Positions 51,578 through 63,958 of a DNA stretch of 64,000 nucleotides are shown here, piece by piece; position 1 is the first letter of the stretch, and every line of letters starts with the position of its first letter. The stretch is from NCBI RefSeq assembly GCF_016802725.1, contig NC_052669.1:19497770-19561769 (forward strand). Reading direction: 5' to 3'. Position numbers and translations under genes: made by a program. The notes below the pieces were generated by a model that made no database searches, had not been told where the DNA came from, and saw nothing but the letters and a program-made list of their open reading frames with translations. The stretch is from Solenopsis invicta (taxonomy: Eukaryota; Arthropoda; Insecta; Hymenoptera; Formicidae).

Positions 51578-51788
51578 ACTGAGAAAAAAGTTGTTAAATT
51601 GACTAAATTTTTCAACTTGATTGACTTTCTTCAGTTCAAGTATTTATGTATTTGAGTTAAATGTATAATTGCTTGAAACGAAGTTCAAGTATTTTATGTA
51701 TTTAAGTCAAATGCATAAAAACTTGAACTGAAAAAATTTAATCGAGTGGAAAAGTTTAGTCAAGGTAACAACTTTCTTCCTCACTGTA
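51578..51788. mobile_element. MITE family B, copy 2
   Basis: The ends are TACACTGAGAAAAAAG (left) and CTTTCTTCCTCACTGTA (right). Inner arms include AAATTGACTAAATTTTTCAA and CAGTTCAAGTATT, with inverted matches at the other side. The arm sequences are clearly related to the element at 3391, with an expanded central AT-rich part. Confidence 0.65.
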
Positions 51789-52815
51789 TAATTATGTGCA
51801 GTAGAATTCTAATATAAGTATACTACACTTATATTAGAATAGGAATTGTAATACATAATATAATAATGCGCTAATAAATATCGCAGAAATTTTTACTATA
51901 ACTGCATGATAAAACAAACCTCATCTTATAAAAATAAATTCAATTTTTCTGTTCAAGCAGAAAGTAAACGTTATGTGATAGCTTTAATTCATTCGCTATT
52001 TTAAGTAATATAAATTTCTAGACTTCTCGACAAAAAAATTTGTGTGATGTAAGTATCTTCGCAATATTTAGACTCTACAACTTTTTTTATATAATACTTC
52101 TATTGTCTGCTCGCAACCAGTTTTGACTACTCAGTCGAGACAGCCTCCAGGAGAGCTGACATATGTTTAAATATACGTTGGCCGAGTCGAAGGGCTCGTC
52201 GAGATTGGCCTCGATGCTCCACCAAGGACATCCTAAACTAACCCGACTGGAGCCCTGAAAGAACTGACCCAAGAGCGCAAAATAAAAAGAAGACCAATCG
52301 TCTGGGTGTAACGTTTCTATGGTTACCTGCGATGATATAATTCTAAAAGATCGTAGAGCAGATACCTTCACTCCCTTTTATTTTTTTTTATTTTTTCTCT
52401 AAAACATGTCTTTTCCTGGAATGATCCAAGTGTTATGCAACGATGATGCGAACTTGAGTTCTTTAGACTTGAATTTGATATAGTTAAATATCATTTCTTT
52501 TCACAATAATTTTAAGTTATCGTTTTTTTTTTTTTCAAAAACCAGAATTAATTAAAAAGGTAATTTAAAATTCACGACTGCTCTCTCAAGTTATGTTGCT
52601 TTAGTTGCTGCCTTAATGATAAAATTAAAAAAAAAAAAAAACACGATGTCTCGAACATTTCTTACAACCATGTACGCTTTGATTCATTTTTGCAACAATA
52701 TTAATCACGGCTTGACAAAACTTTAATCGGCAGCGATCGTTCTTCGTACTTTTTAATTTCGCAGATGTAGTTATTCCAGCCGGCATTAAACTCGCCAGCG
52801 GCAGAGCCAGATCCG

Positions 52816-52870
52816 GCCACGACGTATGCGAATATCGATAGAACCAGCCACGACGTATGCGAATATCGAT
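52816..52870. repeat. 31-bp tandem duplication
   Basis: A 24-bp block beginning GCCACGACGTATGCGAATAT is present at 52816 and, identically, at 52847. The two copies are identical, so the duplication is recent or conserved. Confidence 0.9.
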
Positions 52871-52896
52871 TCGCCCCCGCCGAAGCCGATGCAATA

Positions 52897-53418
52897 ATGG
52901 ATATCGATGATGTCGGAGGAGACATCGGTATGTCCGCACGCATTCCGGCAGCCAGTTATAAATCACTGATCCGTATCTCGGTAGAGAGGGGTCCCCTTAA
53001 CCAAATGGATGCTACTGTCGATTTGAATTACTACCCTCGGCCGGAGAGCCATCGCCAGCGAGGCTCCAAACGGTTCAAAGTTCTATGTAAACTACCGCCC
53101 ACGTTTACATTCTCCTCGCCGGCCACCGGTGCATCCTCGGCCGCGATAGCGGTGACCAAACAGATCCTATGTCTTCCTCGAGTGGTCTTAGAAGACGTCC
53201 GAGCGGCAGTCTCCCGCGCGGCAGAAACCGAGATACCGGCATTAGAATTCAGAGTGGAATCGAGTACGACTCGAAAGGGAAAGAAAGGACAGGAACGTCT
53301 CTCCGTCTTCGGTAGGGATGTAGTAAGGCTAACAACACTTTCACACGGGACGAGCGACTATTTAATGGTCCCGAAATTAAACGGTGACGAAATGAGAAAT
53401 AGCCCGAAGGTTCGTTGA
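52897..53418 (+). other. Unassigned 173-codon open reading frame
   Basis: This ATG-initiated frame encodes 173 residues with ordinary amino-acid use (MDIDDVGGDIG at the start, a basic stretch around RQRGSKRFK, an Ala/Glu-rich middle and a short basic tail). No domain, signal peptide or splice partner is apparent. It sits in a CpG-rich patch where long chance ORFs are expected. A tandem 31-bp repeat lies just upstream. Confidence 0.12.
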
Positions 53419-54783
53419 CCGTTTTATAGACATATGATAATGCGCCGTAATAATTTATGTATGATATGTGCGTGTTAATTGATACGCGACGTCGGCAAAT
53501 AAATGAAACTCGTTTTTGAATTTCAGCTCCGCGCGAGGCAGACGATATTTAATTATTAAAATGAGGCGTGGTACCCGAGAACTCCTCCGCCAATAATTTC
53601 AACGATCAATTTACAGTTCATCTCCTCTCGGGAAAAAAATAAATTAGGGAACGCTCTCGCGCGCCAATTGTTCCAATATTTGACACTCGTATATTTTATA
53701 TCTCTTTACATCTCGTGTAGTATAATTTCGTAAATGCGAAATCCGTGTACAGTTCATTCTCATAATTAAATAATTAAAAATACGGCTCATTGTGTTTTTT
53801 GTGTTTCATAAATTTAAAATCTCCAATAGAACCATTTACTTTAATTATGTTACCCTCGACAATCAATGTTGTTATTTTATATCGATGTATTTCGAGTGAA
53901 CTGAATTAATAAAAAATTTATCTGCAATTTTAACAGCGTTTAAACCCATGGAAACATCTATTTTCACCTGACTCGTGAGCACGCGTGACGGAGATATTCG
54001 CACGTTCATGCGTGCGAACGAGACAGAGATCTCGCGTTCAGATGCACACATACGTGCGTACGTACGCAACGGCGAGGTATACCCGAATAAAGTGTTCGAC
54101 ACATTTACAAATGAGCCGAAGCGAGAGGCGCGAGGGATTATTTTGAAGGCAATAAATACCGGAGATAAATAATCGTTGTCATGGCGAACCGCAAAAATTC
54201 GCGCGAGCACCAGGGGTGAAGATGAATATTAGTCACCGTGACGGGGACGCGCGAAGGTAAATGCCTACGATTATCGTCATTACCCGCCGAGATAATTACA
54301 CGTATATGAATAAATGTATACAGATTCAAATTACACACGTTCGTCCGAAGATTACATATATTTCATTGTAACTACTTGAAAATAACGCGTATTACATCTC
54401 CTCGATATTCATTGCATCGACAAATGCAATTTGTCTATTCGGCCCACACAGGTGACTATTCTTTGAATAAAAAAAAAAATGATCTAGCTGCAAATGAAGT
54501 AAGTGAATCGGTGACTTTAATTAATTTCAAAATTTTGATCTATCAATTTTCGAGAAAAATTAATGAGACTATTTAAGATGTGATCCATCAAAGTCTGCAA
54601 GAAAATCTCTTATGAACCTAAAAATTCACCATTTGCGTGACTGTGGTCTAAAAATAATTTTTTAGAAGTGTTCGACGCAATAAAAAAGCGTTTGGCATAC
54701 TTGATTCTTTGTTATACTAATTAGTAATATTATTTTAATTATTTTATTATTGATTACACTTTAATCATCCTACAGATATCTTA

Positions 54784-54821
54784 GATGCTGAAGAAGGGCA
54801 AGTGAGCCCAAAATGTGCATC
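54784..54821 (+). ncRNA. Degenerate hammerhead-ribozyme-like motif
   Basis: GATG (54784-54787) can pair with CATC (54818-54821). Between them are CTGAAGA (consensus CTGATGA), a GGGC/GCCC stem with a six-base loop, and AAAA (consensus GAAA). This order is that of a minimal type I hammerhead as found at ends of Penelope-like retroelements. Both core boxes carry substitutions, so it is probably inactive, and no reverse-transcriptase sequence is nearby. Confidence 0.25.
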
Positions 54822-55733
54822 CATATCCTAAATTTTATGATATAAGAGATTGAAATTCAATTATATTTTTAATTTAGTATTTACACCTTAGACTCTTTTT
54901 TTGCTCTTTATTGATCTTTTTCTAATAATTCAAATTGCTTTTGCACACTTTGAGGTAGTAATATTCTTGATCTTTCAAAATTGAATTCAAAATTCAATTT
55001 CAAAATGTTCATATCTTCTTCATTCACATTCTCGCTCATCTCTCATAGAGATGAGACTCGGGAACGGTATCAGTTACCATTATCAGCCTCGACGGGAGCC
55101 ACGTCTGCCGCGTTAGCAATAATATAAAGGGCTCCACGGAGAGAGTCCTGAATAAACAATCGGCACAGCGCGGTATCTCGCATCGGGGGATCGACCGCGA
55201 ATATATCCCCGTGTATCGCTCACGACCGACACCTTATTCTCGCACAGTCGGCGAGAGCAAGTGCAGGTTTCAGGGTGAATGCACGGCAGCGTCCGTTGCG
55301 CAACCGTGCCGATATATTAAATCGATCGGCACATATCGATAGCCCTTGCTTTACACGCGAGCGCATGGCTCCAGCACATTGTTGGTATTCCAGGCGGGAG
55401 AACGCGGTCGCGAGAAGCAATAAGTTCGGAGTCCTCTCTCGGCGTGCCGCGACCTTGCGCACGCCTCGTCGATATTATTACAGATATTTCTACTCGAAAA
55501 AAGTAGAGTGTCAATCGAATTTGCGTTCTACGCTCGGGCGACTTTACGATGCTCGCTAACAGACGCGCGCGTTCCGAGGAACCGTCATTGACGACGAACA
55601 AGCTCTCTTTGTGCGAATGGAGCACCGAACTCTAGCTCGTAAGATGTTTGCAGAAACTGCGATGAAAAATCTGATTCTCAAATAAATTTGAGAATCAAAC
55701 ATACGTTATGTATAATAATTGAAATTGATGTTA

Positions 55734-55910
55734 ATTAGAATTGATAAATTCGCATTTGCATCCAGCGCGGTTTGTTTATTTTTTCAAAGAAAAAAAATTT
55801 TTTATACATAATTTAATATATATGAAATATCAATATATATTTTTTTTTTCATATATAATTATATATAAAAAAATTGCGCTGGATGCAAATACAAATTTAT
55901 CAATTCTAAT
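55734..55910. repeat. Inverted repeat with AT-rich core (MITE-like)
   Basis: ATTAGAATTGATAAATTCGC, GCATTTGCATCCAGCGC on the left is repeated inverted on the right as GCGCTGGATGCAAATACAAATT and TATCAATTCTAAT. Arms are about 35 bp, separated by about 107 bp of TA-rich sequence. Further TATATAATTATATATAAAAA-like units continue to 56060. Confidence 0.75.
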
Positions 55911-57491
55911 ATATATATATATGATTGTATATAAATAAATATATAATTATATGTAAAAATTTTTTCTCAAGTTATATATGTCCATGTATAATTAATTATA
56001 TATAATTATATAATATATCTTTTATTATATATTTTGGTATATAATTATATATAAAAAATGTTTTCGGGATTGCCTTAATTTAGCTCTTATTCGATTTTGA
56101 ATCTCATCAAACTTTCACTGCCATTGTTATAATTTTAAATTTGAGAATCTTTAATAATAAGTAAAAATTCGCGAATGAGATGTTTTAAGCGAAACAAACG
56201 GAATGGCTCGCGACGTTTTAGCGAGCGACACGAAGATCGTTCCCGTGGAAGAAATCTCTCCCGATCGTGTTCTGCCTACGCCTCGACGATGCAGTGTATT
56301 GTGTAGCATATCGTGCGATATTAACCGCGATATGTACGCGGGGAAACGACAATGGAATCACGACGGTGCAGCGCAGACAGTATGGGACGAATGAATGATT
56401 CAGAGTCGGGCGATTCGAGACAGTCCGCGATGTGCCACTGCTTAATGCAAAAGCCGCATGGCTGCATAAATAACTTCGCCGTTGTCTCCGTCGAGACGTT
56501 CCCGTTCTTTTTTCTTTCCGTGACACACAACTTTAAATTATGACACTGTTGACGGCACTTTGTCATATCGCTTGCGCAACGCGTATTGATAAAAAAAATG
56601 TACATGCGGAAAAAAGTGTTCTGCATATGCACTTTGCACATTTTTTTCAAGCTGCAAGCATAATAAAGAAATGCATAAAGAGTATACTCGAATATTGTTC
56701 TGATGTTCAAGATGAGCATTGGAGTTAGAGCATTGGAGTTAAATGCTAGAGTCAAGTGCCATATCAATCATCGATTATAGAAGCAAAGTCCAAAGATATA
56801 ATATTTTCATTAATAAAAATTGTTTAATGCACCTGGAACTATTTGAATTTGTAACCCTATCCTCTCTTCTGTAACTTTATACCGGGATAAGGCCGTTATT
56901 AAACTTAAAGCAAACATCGTTTGAGAATCGAGTGCAGCGTGCGGTTCTCCGCGCGTCGCAACACCGAGAACCGGTGTTGTCGGGAAACGGTCGACAGCAA
57001 TAAACTTTCGACACCGGGAAATCACTAGTTTCAGGACGCGGAGGTAGCTAGGACGAGTGCTGTTGAGGAAAGCGCCGCGCCGCGCGCCGGTTCCCTCGCT
57101 TGATATACCGGCAGTTCCGTCTGCTGGAAGCAGAATCGCAAAACGGTCAGAAGTGGAAGGGAACGAGAGAGAGAAGACCTGCAGGAGAGAGGAAGAATAC
57201 TGAAAGAAGAAATACTAGTACCGGGTACACACGCCGTTTCTCCTCGTTCCTCCAGGAGCGCGTCGTGACTCCTCGAGACTTGAATCTAATCGATTTTAAA
57301 GACTACCACAGCGGAAATGTAAGCTGGCAGAAAAATATTACATTGAACATCTCGGAACAGAGAATATTTTAATCTTTTCTCCTATTTTTTTTTTTAGAAA
57401 ATTTTTTTATTCATTGAAAATGTCTTTTAAAAAAATAACTTTGTTTCAAACAATTTCAAAAGCTACGCATTTTAAAGTATTTATATTAAGA

Positions 57492-57670
57492 ATGTAATCA
57501 GATACAAATTTGAAAGTAATTTCGTTAGATCATCAAACTAATTACGTGTAAAACGCTCGAGCATGATGATAAATGCTACAAAAGAGTTTCAACATTCAGT
57601 TTAAGTGTCCCACAGTAATTATTTTGTTCGACAAAATTATTTTCAAATCCATGTAGCGCAATTTTCAATT
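57492..57670. mobile_element. MITE family A, copy 3 (diverged)
   Basis: It contains CAGATACAAATTTGAAAGTAA at the left and an inverted counterpart TTATTTTCAAATCCATGTAG at the right, with the same inner layout as the copies at 187 and 11152. The outer ends are eroded. Confidence 0.5.
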
Positions 57671-58419
57671 ACTTCCTCAAAACTGTTCGTTGGTAAAATA
57701 ACAAAATTCTTCGATCACTGTTCCAGGCTATTCTCATACATATTTATTCTTCTATCTTCCTGTTAAAATTTCTAGGAACTATTTTTTTAATTTCGAGGCT
57801 CATTAGAGCAAACAGATCCCTTCTTACGTTCCGCTCACTTTCTTCGGCACGCACGGTATATCCACGTAATATTTAAAGAGATTGCCTCTCTCGCCATGGT
57901 TATAGCGCTCGAGGAACGTCGCCGAGGAATCATAGACGGACGTGCCGAAGCTGCACTCGCTTCGTGAGAGGACGCCGAAGCATGTCGGAGATTACACAAG
58001 TCGTCCCGACTTCGCGTTTGGCCTCTCGACGGCCGCTTCTAGGCGGCCTCTAAGACCGACGCGGAATCTTAGCGTGATCAGAATCTGCGGTCAGCGAAGA
58101 CGTATCGCCTCATCTTCGCCTGCTCTCAACGAATCTTCACACGCGTAATCGCATACTCAAATTGGTTGCGTAACTTTCCCGTAATCTGTAACGATAGCCG
58201 CTCTATGCGCGCGCGGCGAGGAATCGTAAATAACATAAAGGATTACACCCAGTGATTAGACCGGGCTACGGGATACTGAGGTTATCAGTGTAATCTCTGG
58301 TCATTAAGTTTCTCTAACGCGCTTAGCTCGAAAATTGAAATAAGAAGTAAGAGGGATATTGGTGCTTAATAATAATTATACATCAATTATTAAATATATT
58401 TTCCAGTCGCTTATAGATT

Positions 58420-58668
58420 GTTTTAAGATGCTTATAGTATCACTATTGAATTTGACAATTAAATTGAGATGTTATTTCCAGCTTCATTTAACGATTGCGT
58501 TTTTAAGTCTGACAATATCGGCACACAATTTACACATTTACAGAAGTGAAAAATATATTCAATAATTGATATGAAAATATTATTGAGCGCCAGAATCCGC
58601 TTCGATCGAGAAATGGCACCCTCTCTTGTTTCTTGCGTTATTCACACGGTCTAATATCCAACTTATTA
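58420..58668 (+). repeat. Dispersed repeat family C, copy 2
   Basis: This copy contains AAGATGCTTATAGTATCACT, GAATTTGACAATTAAATTGA, ACGATTGCGTTTTTAAGTC and AATATATTCAATAATTGATA. These align in order with 27934-28170. It is non-coding. Confidence 0.6.
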
Positions 58669-60101
58669 TTCTGGAAAATTGAACTCACAGCGCTATCGCA
58701 ATCGTGACTGTACGTTGAGAAGGTATTATTTCGTCCTGCTTAAGGCGTGAATTGCGTATCAAAAGTATAATTTATATACAAAATGATTGGAATTTGTTAC
58801 GGATCTTTAGAAAACGATATCGGCATTGTTTCGCTAAAACGACCGTCCGCACCTTCGATCCGGCTGCACAAAGAAGCACGCATTCGTGTGCACGCAGCGA
58901 CGCCTGCGATACCACAAATTGCTCGTCGATCTTATCGAAGCAGAACGAGAGGAGTTCGCCGTCGGACGTCCGTTTTATCGATCTCGCCGAAGGAGAGTGA
59001 CGCTCTCGGAAAGAACGAAAGGAGTGCAGCGTGCAATGAGAATCCTTTGAGCGGAAGGACACGCCTAGAGTTTCGTCTCGTACGCGAGGAGACCTTCAAG
59101 CGCGCGCGCGATTATCCTCGCACGGATAATCGATTGTACCGTTTTATTCGCGGGCGCGTTGTGCGCCAAACAATGAAACGAGTCCCGGCCATTCAAGAGC
59201 AAAGTCTCCCTCGCGACCGTCTCGTGAACGGTTCCTTTGAAATTGCTTCTTGCGAGAGGAGGCGCGAGAAACAGGATTAGGCGTTCTTTTGATACGGATT
59301 TCTTCGATGCTAAATGCCGTGACACAGAGACGCGCGCGATGACAGGTTCTAGCTACCAGAAAGTTATCGAAAACTACGCAAAAAGTTTCCGCGGATAGGT
59401 TCTTGTGAAGAGAAGTCTTTAAAGTCACCTATCAATTTCTCTTGTCAATCATGCGTGTGTTAAATGTACAATTATTAATTCACTCGAGAAAAAAGATTTG
59501 GCACTTCGAGTTATTCCAAAAATTTCCTCCCAACTACTTTAAGCAACATTGTTAATACTAACACGCGTATAAAACATAGATACGCAACAAAAGATTGATT
59601 AGCAATTTTAATTTTCGTGAATCTTAAGTTTGGGGAATCCTGCAAATGTTTGTAAACATTTGCCTAGATAATTATTCAGCCCAGATAATTAAAGATCCGC
59701 TTTAGACCGTGTACAGCCTTCTCGTTATTTAAATAACTAAGAGAATTTCTTTCCTTATTTTAGGATATCTGTATCTCTGTGGGCGAAGATCATCTGTCGA
59801 AACCTTGAAGAACCTGTTGCCCACGAAACCGCTGATTTCCACCAGGTATTTGTTTCGCGACGCAAAAACGCTCAGCCATGCAGAACGAAGTGGCGACGGG
59901 TGATCGACTTCATTCACTATTTGCGTCTCTCTCTCTCTCCCTCTCTTGATTACCGTGGTTGAAAATGATAGCACGAATCGCTTCTACTGTGGTCGCGCGA
60001 TCTGTCTCTAGCCGACCGGCATTCCCTCAGCTCGGTTAAAGACCCGAACGACTTAAGACCTAGCCTAACGTAGGGTCCCATAGAAACCCTTCCTACCTTA
60101 C

Positions 60102-60219
60102 GTGCCGACACGATGACTCGTATCGATACGCGTGTGCGTGAACACGTACGTGCACATGCACGCACACATCCACGGCCACGCGTAGCGACTGACGCTGAAG
60201 GAAGAGTACGTACGGCCAT
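60102..60219 (-). other. Weak candidate for the missing first RTK exon
   Basis: On the minus strand an ATG in good insect context (AACAAAATGG) opens 39 codons and reaches a consensus donor GCAC|GTAAGG in phase 1. That is the phase required by the RTK large exon (it would create an Arg codon). Against it, the peptide is Arg/Cys-rich with no hydrophobic signal-peptide core, the DNA contains a CA/TG-like simple repeat, and the implied intron would be 25.7 kb. It is listed only because start context, donor and phase all fit. Confidence 0.12.
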
Positions 60220-61299
60220 TTTGTTATATAACTCGCACGCGAGAAGCCTCCTCCTCTAGAGGCCAAGAAAAAGGCTAAGACAATGCCGCCTTGCGGCTTC
60301 GATCGTATAAGGATCGTCTCTAGAATGCAACGACCCCTTCGTCCGGAGGCCTATAGAGTTACGAGTAATGACGAAAGTTGCGCTTCCCCGCTCGAGACAC
60401 GGCTTTGCCGCTCCTTTGCTTGTTTATTGTCTTACACTTAATAATACATAGTTGTATAATAACGCTATAATGAATAAGATGTAATGATGTAATGAGTTGT
60501 TAATTTTATGATAACCCGTCCACGCATAGTTCAATGAATCTCTTGAATTCAGTTGCTCACCTGCAGAGTTTGCCTCGCCACTTTGAAATAGTAGGACGAG
60601 TGAAAGACACAGACTGTTTTAGCGACTTTGCATCGAGACTGAGAAACCGAGCTGTTCCTCAGGCGTCAGGCGCGAGATCCCGGGGCCCCGAGGGAGGATT
60701 TACGTCCCGAAACGAAGGGAGGCGATACATGGGATTCCCCGCGCGTGGATCGGGAAAAGAATTTGCGAACACGGTCCCGGGAGTCCGGTGTCTCTTTCTC
60801 CTTTGGGGAAATGGAGGCCTCCTCGCGAAGGGAGACTAAGAATATGAGGATTCGTGGTAATCGAATAGATTACCCAAAGGCCGTTGGCCGTTCGTACGTC
60901 CTGGTATCCAGGCTGACCATTGTCGGCCATTTTTCTCTTTTGAGCAGGCTATTTATCCCACGAACCTGTGAACGGGTCCGCGACCACCTCGCATTCCACA
61001 CTGGGCGGAGAACAATGAACGAAGACAGAAAGAATCTTAAATTCTATAATTACCGGGTAATCTCCGAGCTATCACTAAAAAAAAAAAAAAAATGCAATAA
61101 TTGGAGAAAAAATAATAAAAACTAAAATTCGTAGCGTAAATTTGCGTTGTGATTTCTATCGTTTGTGTGAAATCAGATGCCGTTTTAAAAAATCCTAAAC
61201 TATTTCACCTCAATTTGATCATTTTTTAATTTTCCTATCCGCGTTATATAATATAATTTAAAGAAAACTCTAAGAAAATCAATCTTTCATCTTATTTAG

Positions 61300-61513
61300 G
61301 TCGTCCGTATCAGTTCAGTATTGGCTCTTTCCGGAACATCGATATCTATGTCACGATTCGTTACTCAAGCCGGCGTGAGTAGCCTTGGATTCTCGCACAG
61401 GTCTTTGCACCGCTTGATGCATAATATGCGTCGGCTGGAACTGAATCACGCGCAGAAAATGACGAAAAAAATTCGCCAAGGATTACCCGTTCTGAATCAT
61501 CTCAGCGAGCATT
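61300..61513 (+). CDS. Possible exon of an unrecognised plus-strand gene
   Basis: After TTCATCTTATTTAG the plus strand stays open for 71 codons and can end at the donor CATT|GTACGT (phase 1), or earlier at GGC|GTGAGT after 61374 (phase 0). The translation contains SRFVTQAG, HRSLHRLMHNMRRLELNH and KIRQGLPVLNHLSEH, mostly polar and helix-prone. The open frame runs on to 61587. It resembles coding DNA more than the surrounding AT-rich sequence does, but I recognise no family and no partner exons are visible. A chance ORF beside chance splice sites remains quite possible. Confidence 0.3.
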
Positions 61514-63777
61514 GTACGTCAATCTTCCTATTTCTCTCTCGCCGCGGTAACTACCCTTCGGCCGACCGAGATGATAAATGGGCGTGATTTTCAAATGCAC
61601 TTATGCGAAGCGAAAGAGTAACCAACGTCAACGTCCGATACTTTATTTCTACCGATAGTTCATTTTTATTTAAGACGAGTTGCACTCATTGACACGAGTT
61701 TGCAACAACAATCTTAGATCAGCGGCGAATTGCTGTTATTGTTAGAAGAACAATAATCTCTGAGAAGCAGAACAATAGCGCAATTATATATCACTATATA
61801 CAGAATATTCTTTTTAGAATTTACTCTCAAAATTATAGTAGTTCTAGGACGTGACATTATAAAAAAATTTTACTAAAATTAATAAATTAATCAATAATTT
61901 TTAATGTTTAAAAATTAATAATTTTAGTAAAAATTAATTTAGTAAATTTTAACCATATTTTTAATAATTCGGCCGTAACTATATTTTATTGTAGCAGATA
62001 TTGATAATTCAGAGAAAATCGCATAAAATTCTTTGAAATACCAAGTTGTTTCACGACTGTGTGATTTGAAAGGGTACTATAAAATCTAAAAAAAAATTCT
62101 CTCCGTGTGCGTTTATTATCTATCTCCGTTATAGCATTTATTACCTATTTATTACGTATATTTCATGAAAGCGAAACACAAATACCTCTCGAAAGCTACA
62201 ATAAAGAAAGACCGAAAGTGCATGCACTCTGTAATTATAGCGGTAGAATCACAGGGTGAGTCGTGGCATTACATCCTTTGCCTTATTATGTAACGTCTCT
62301 AGAACGCGACGTTTACGTTTAACAAGGAAACTGGATTCGTCCCGGGTACAAGCGTATCAAAAGCGTACATACGAACGTACGTGCCTCATCCCCTGCTTCG
62401 CCGTCGAAGGCATACGAGGGAGCCGTATGCGCGGCTCGTTTTTACTCAACTCCCCCTCCCCTTCCGCGATTGCCCTTCGGCCTTCGGCACACCGCGAATC
62501 TGCATGCGGTAATGACTTCCTGCCGTAAAACGGCAAATAATAAAAGTGAACGGCCGAGTTACGAGACGATATGCGCGTGTGGGTACGTACGTCAGTGCTG
62601 TAACGAGAGGCATTCGCGTCCGACCGGGATGCACTATCCGGTGCATCCTGTAGTACGATGCAATCGCTGTTGTGTACGTGCGTTTCGCGCGATTTTCCCC
62701 CAAGAATGTCGAGGACACGTAATCGCTCGATATCTTTGCGAAACAAAAAGTAAAAATCAAATTGCATTCAATTGTCGGGTAACATTGCATAAATATGATA
62801 AAAGAATCTATATTATATTTAAGCATAAATTTATCATTAATACCATCTTTTTCCTTGTAAATATCATAAAATATTAAATTATATATTATGATGTATATTA
62901 AACGAAAAATCAAATTGTATTAAATATAAAATTTATACCACGTTATTTATTTTATACTACATTTTATTTATTATTATTGTTACTATGCTCCCTGAGTCCG
63001 TACGCGTGTGCGATTGAAATTAACGCGTCGACGTCGCGATTTTGCGACGAAGTAAATTCCCAAGGATTTAATCGTCGAGCGCGAGTCGTTGACGTCGCCG
63101 AGTCCAGACAGTTAAATCCGATTTTTCTCCTGCGACGTAACTCACCGTCTGTCAACGTTGCTACTTGCGGAGAGTTGCGCTCCTCTAGACGTCCTCTAGT
63201 ATACGCCTTGATGATCGCTTCCCGCGCCGCATGACGTACCTGCATTAATGCATTCGAGCGCAGCTGCGCCTCGCTGCGAGATATCCATAAGAGAGCGCGG
63301 CGAAGGTGCGCGTAAATAATAAGAACCGCTCGCGATACAAGTTTCTAGTAATTCGGTATTGCCTTAATACAACTCTTAATCACGCGCGCGCATATGTACC
63401 TCGTAACAATCGTACGCGTCCGCTGGAAAACGTACGATAGCTACTCCGAGTTCCTTCTTGGGCAATCGTCGTACTTTCATCCGAGTCACTCTTGCGGCTC
63501 GATCTTTTTTTTATTATTTTTTTTATTAGAAAACACGACTAAATAAAGTTCTGTCTTGCTCCACTTATACCGAGCCCTCTCTTGTTTTTATTCTCATTTC
63601 TATTACCCTGAGATTAAAAGTATCTCTCTTACTTCAACTTTTTAATTAAAAGATGAAAAAAACAAGAGTTATTTTTCACTGCCCTACCCCTTTTTATCTT
63701 ATTTTTATTATTTGTAAATTAGGTTGTATTCTGTTTTTCCTCGAATGTTTCCTTTAGTACCGTTTACAACAACGTAT
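61514..63777. other. Right-end non-coding stretch
   Basis: AT-rich from about 61620 to 62240. It includes a solitary MITE-like terminus TTCTCTCCGTGTG at about 62098. A CpG-rich patch with overlapping chance ORFs follows at 62250-62720, and another at about 63000-63420. No gene is supported. Confidence 0.5.
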
Positions 63778-63958
63778 TGAGAAAAAAAAATCTTATGCTC
63801 AAATAAATATATTTATTTCGACATCATTTCCTTGATTTAAATATTAGCTAGCATAAAATAATTTATTTTTAAACTTGGGAAATATTTTCCTAAATCAGAG
63901 ACATAATGTTAAAATAAATATATCTGCTTGAAATAAAATAAAAGAAAATTTTTCTGTG
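63778..63958. mobile_element. Imperfect inverted-repeat element at the right end
   Basis: The left end TGAGAAAAAAAAATCTTATG with AAATAAATATATTTATTTCG faces the inverse of AATAAATATATCTGCTTGAA and AAAATTTTTCTGTGTA at the right. Arms are diverged. The right terminus TTTTTCTGTGTA resembles that of the other MITEs in the window. Confidence 0.45.

Larger units (their letters stand above)
34443..61299. other. Long gene-poor stretch upstream of the RTK large exon
   Basis: This 27-kb stretch is probably a very long first intron of the RTK, or intergenic DNA, or both. It contains the tandem repeats at 34481 and 48681, the MITEs at 36707, 51578 and 57492, the palindromes at 43908 and 55734, repeat C at 58420 and the hammerhead-like motif at 54784. 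CpG-rich patches around 37500-38000, 44450-45000, 46150-46600, 49130-50680 and 60000-60450 could hold promoters or short first exons. No coding exon could be established. Confidence 0.5.

Noticed and set aside
54951..54966. TTGAGGTAGTAAT resembling the let-7 seed
   Set aside because: Identity ends after the seed and no hairpin partner is present.
56218..56767. Overlapping ORFs of 100-150 codons on both strands
   Set aside because: They are low-complexity and inconsistent between frames, with no splice signals or recognisable domain.
62357..62913. Long overlapping ORFs on both strands near the right end
   Set aside because: CpG-rich patch with simultaneous open frames; the Arg-rich translations show no family signal.
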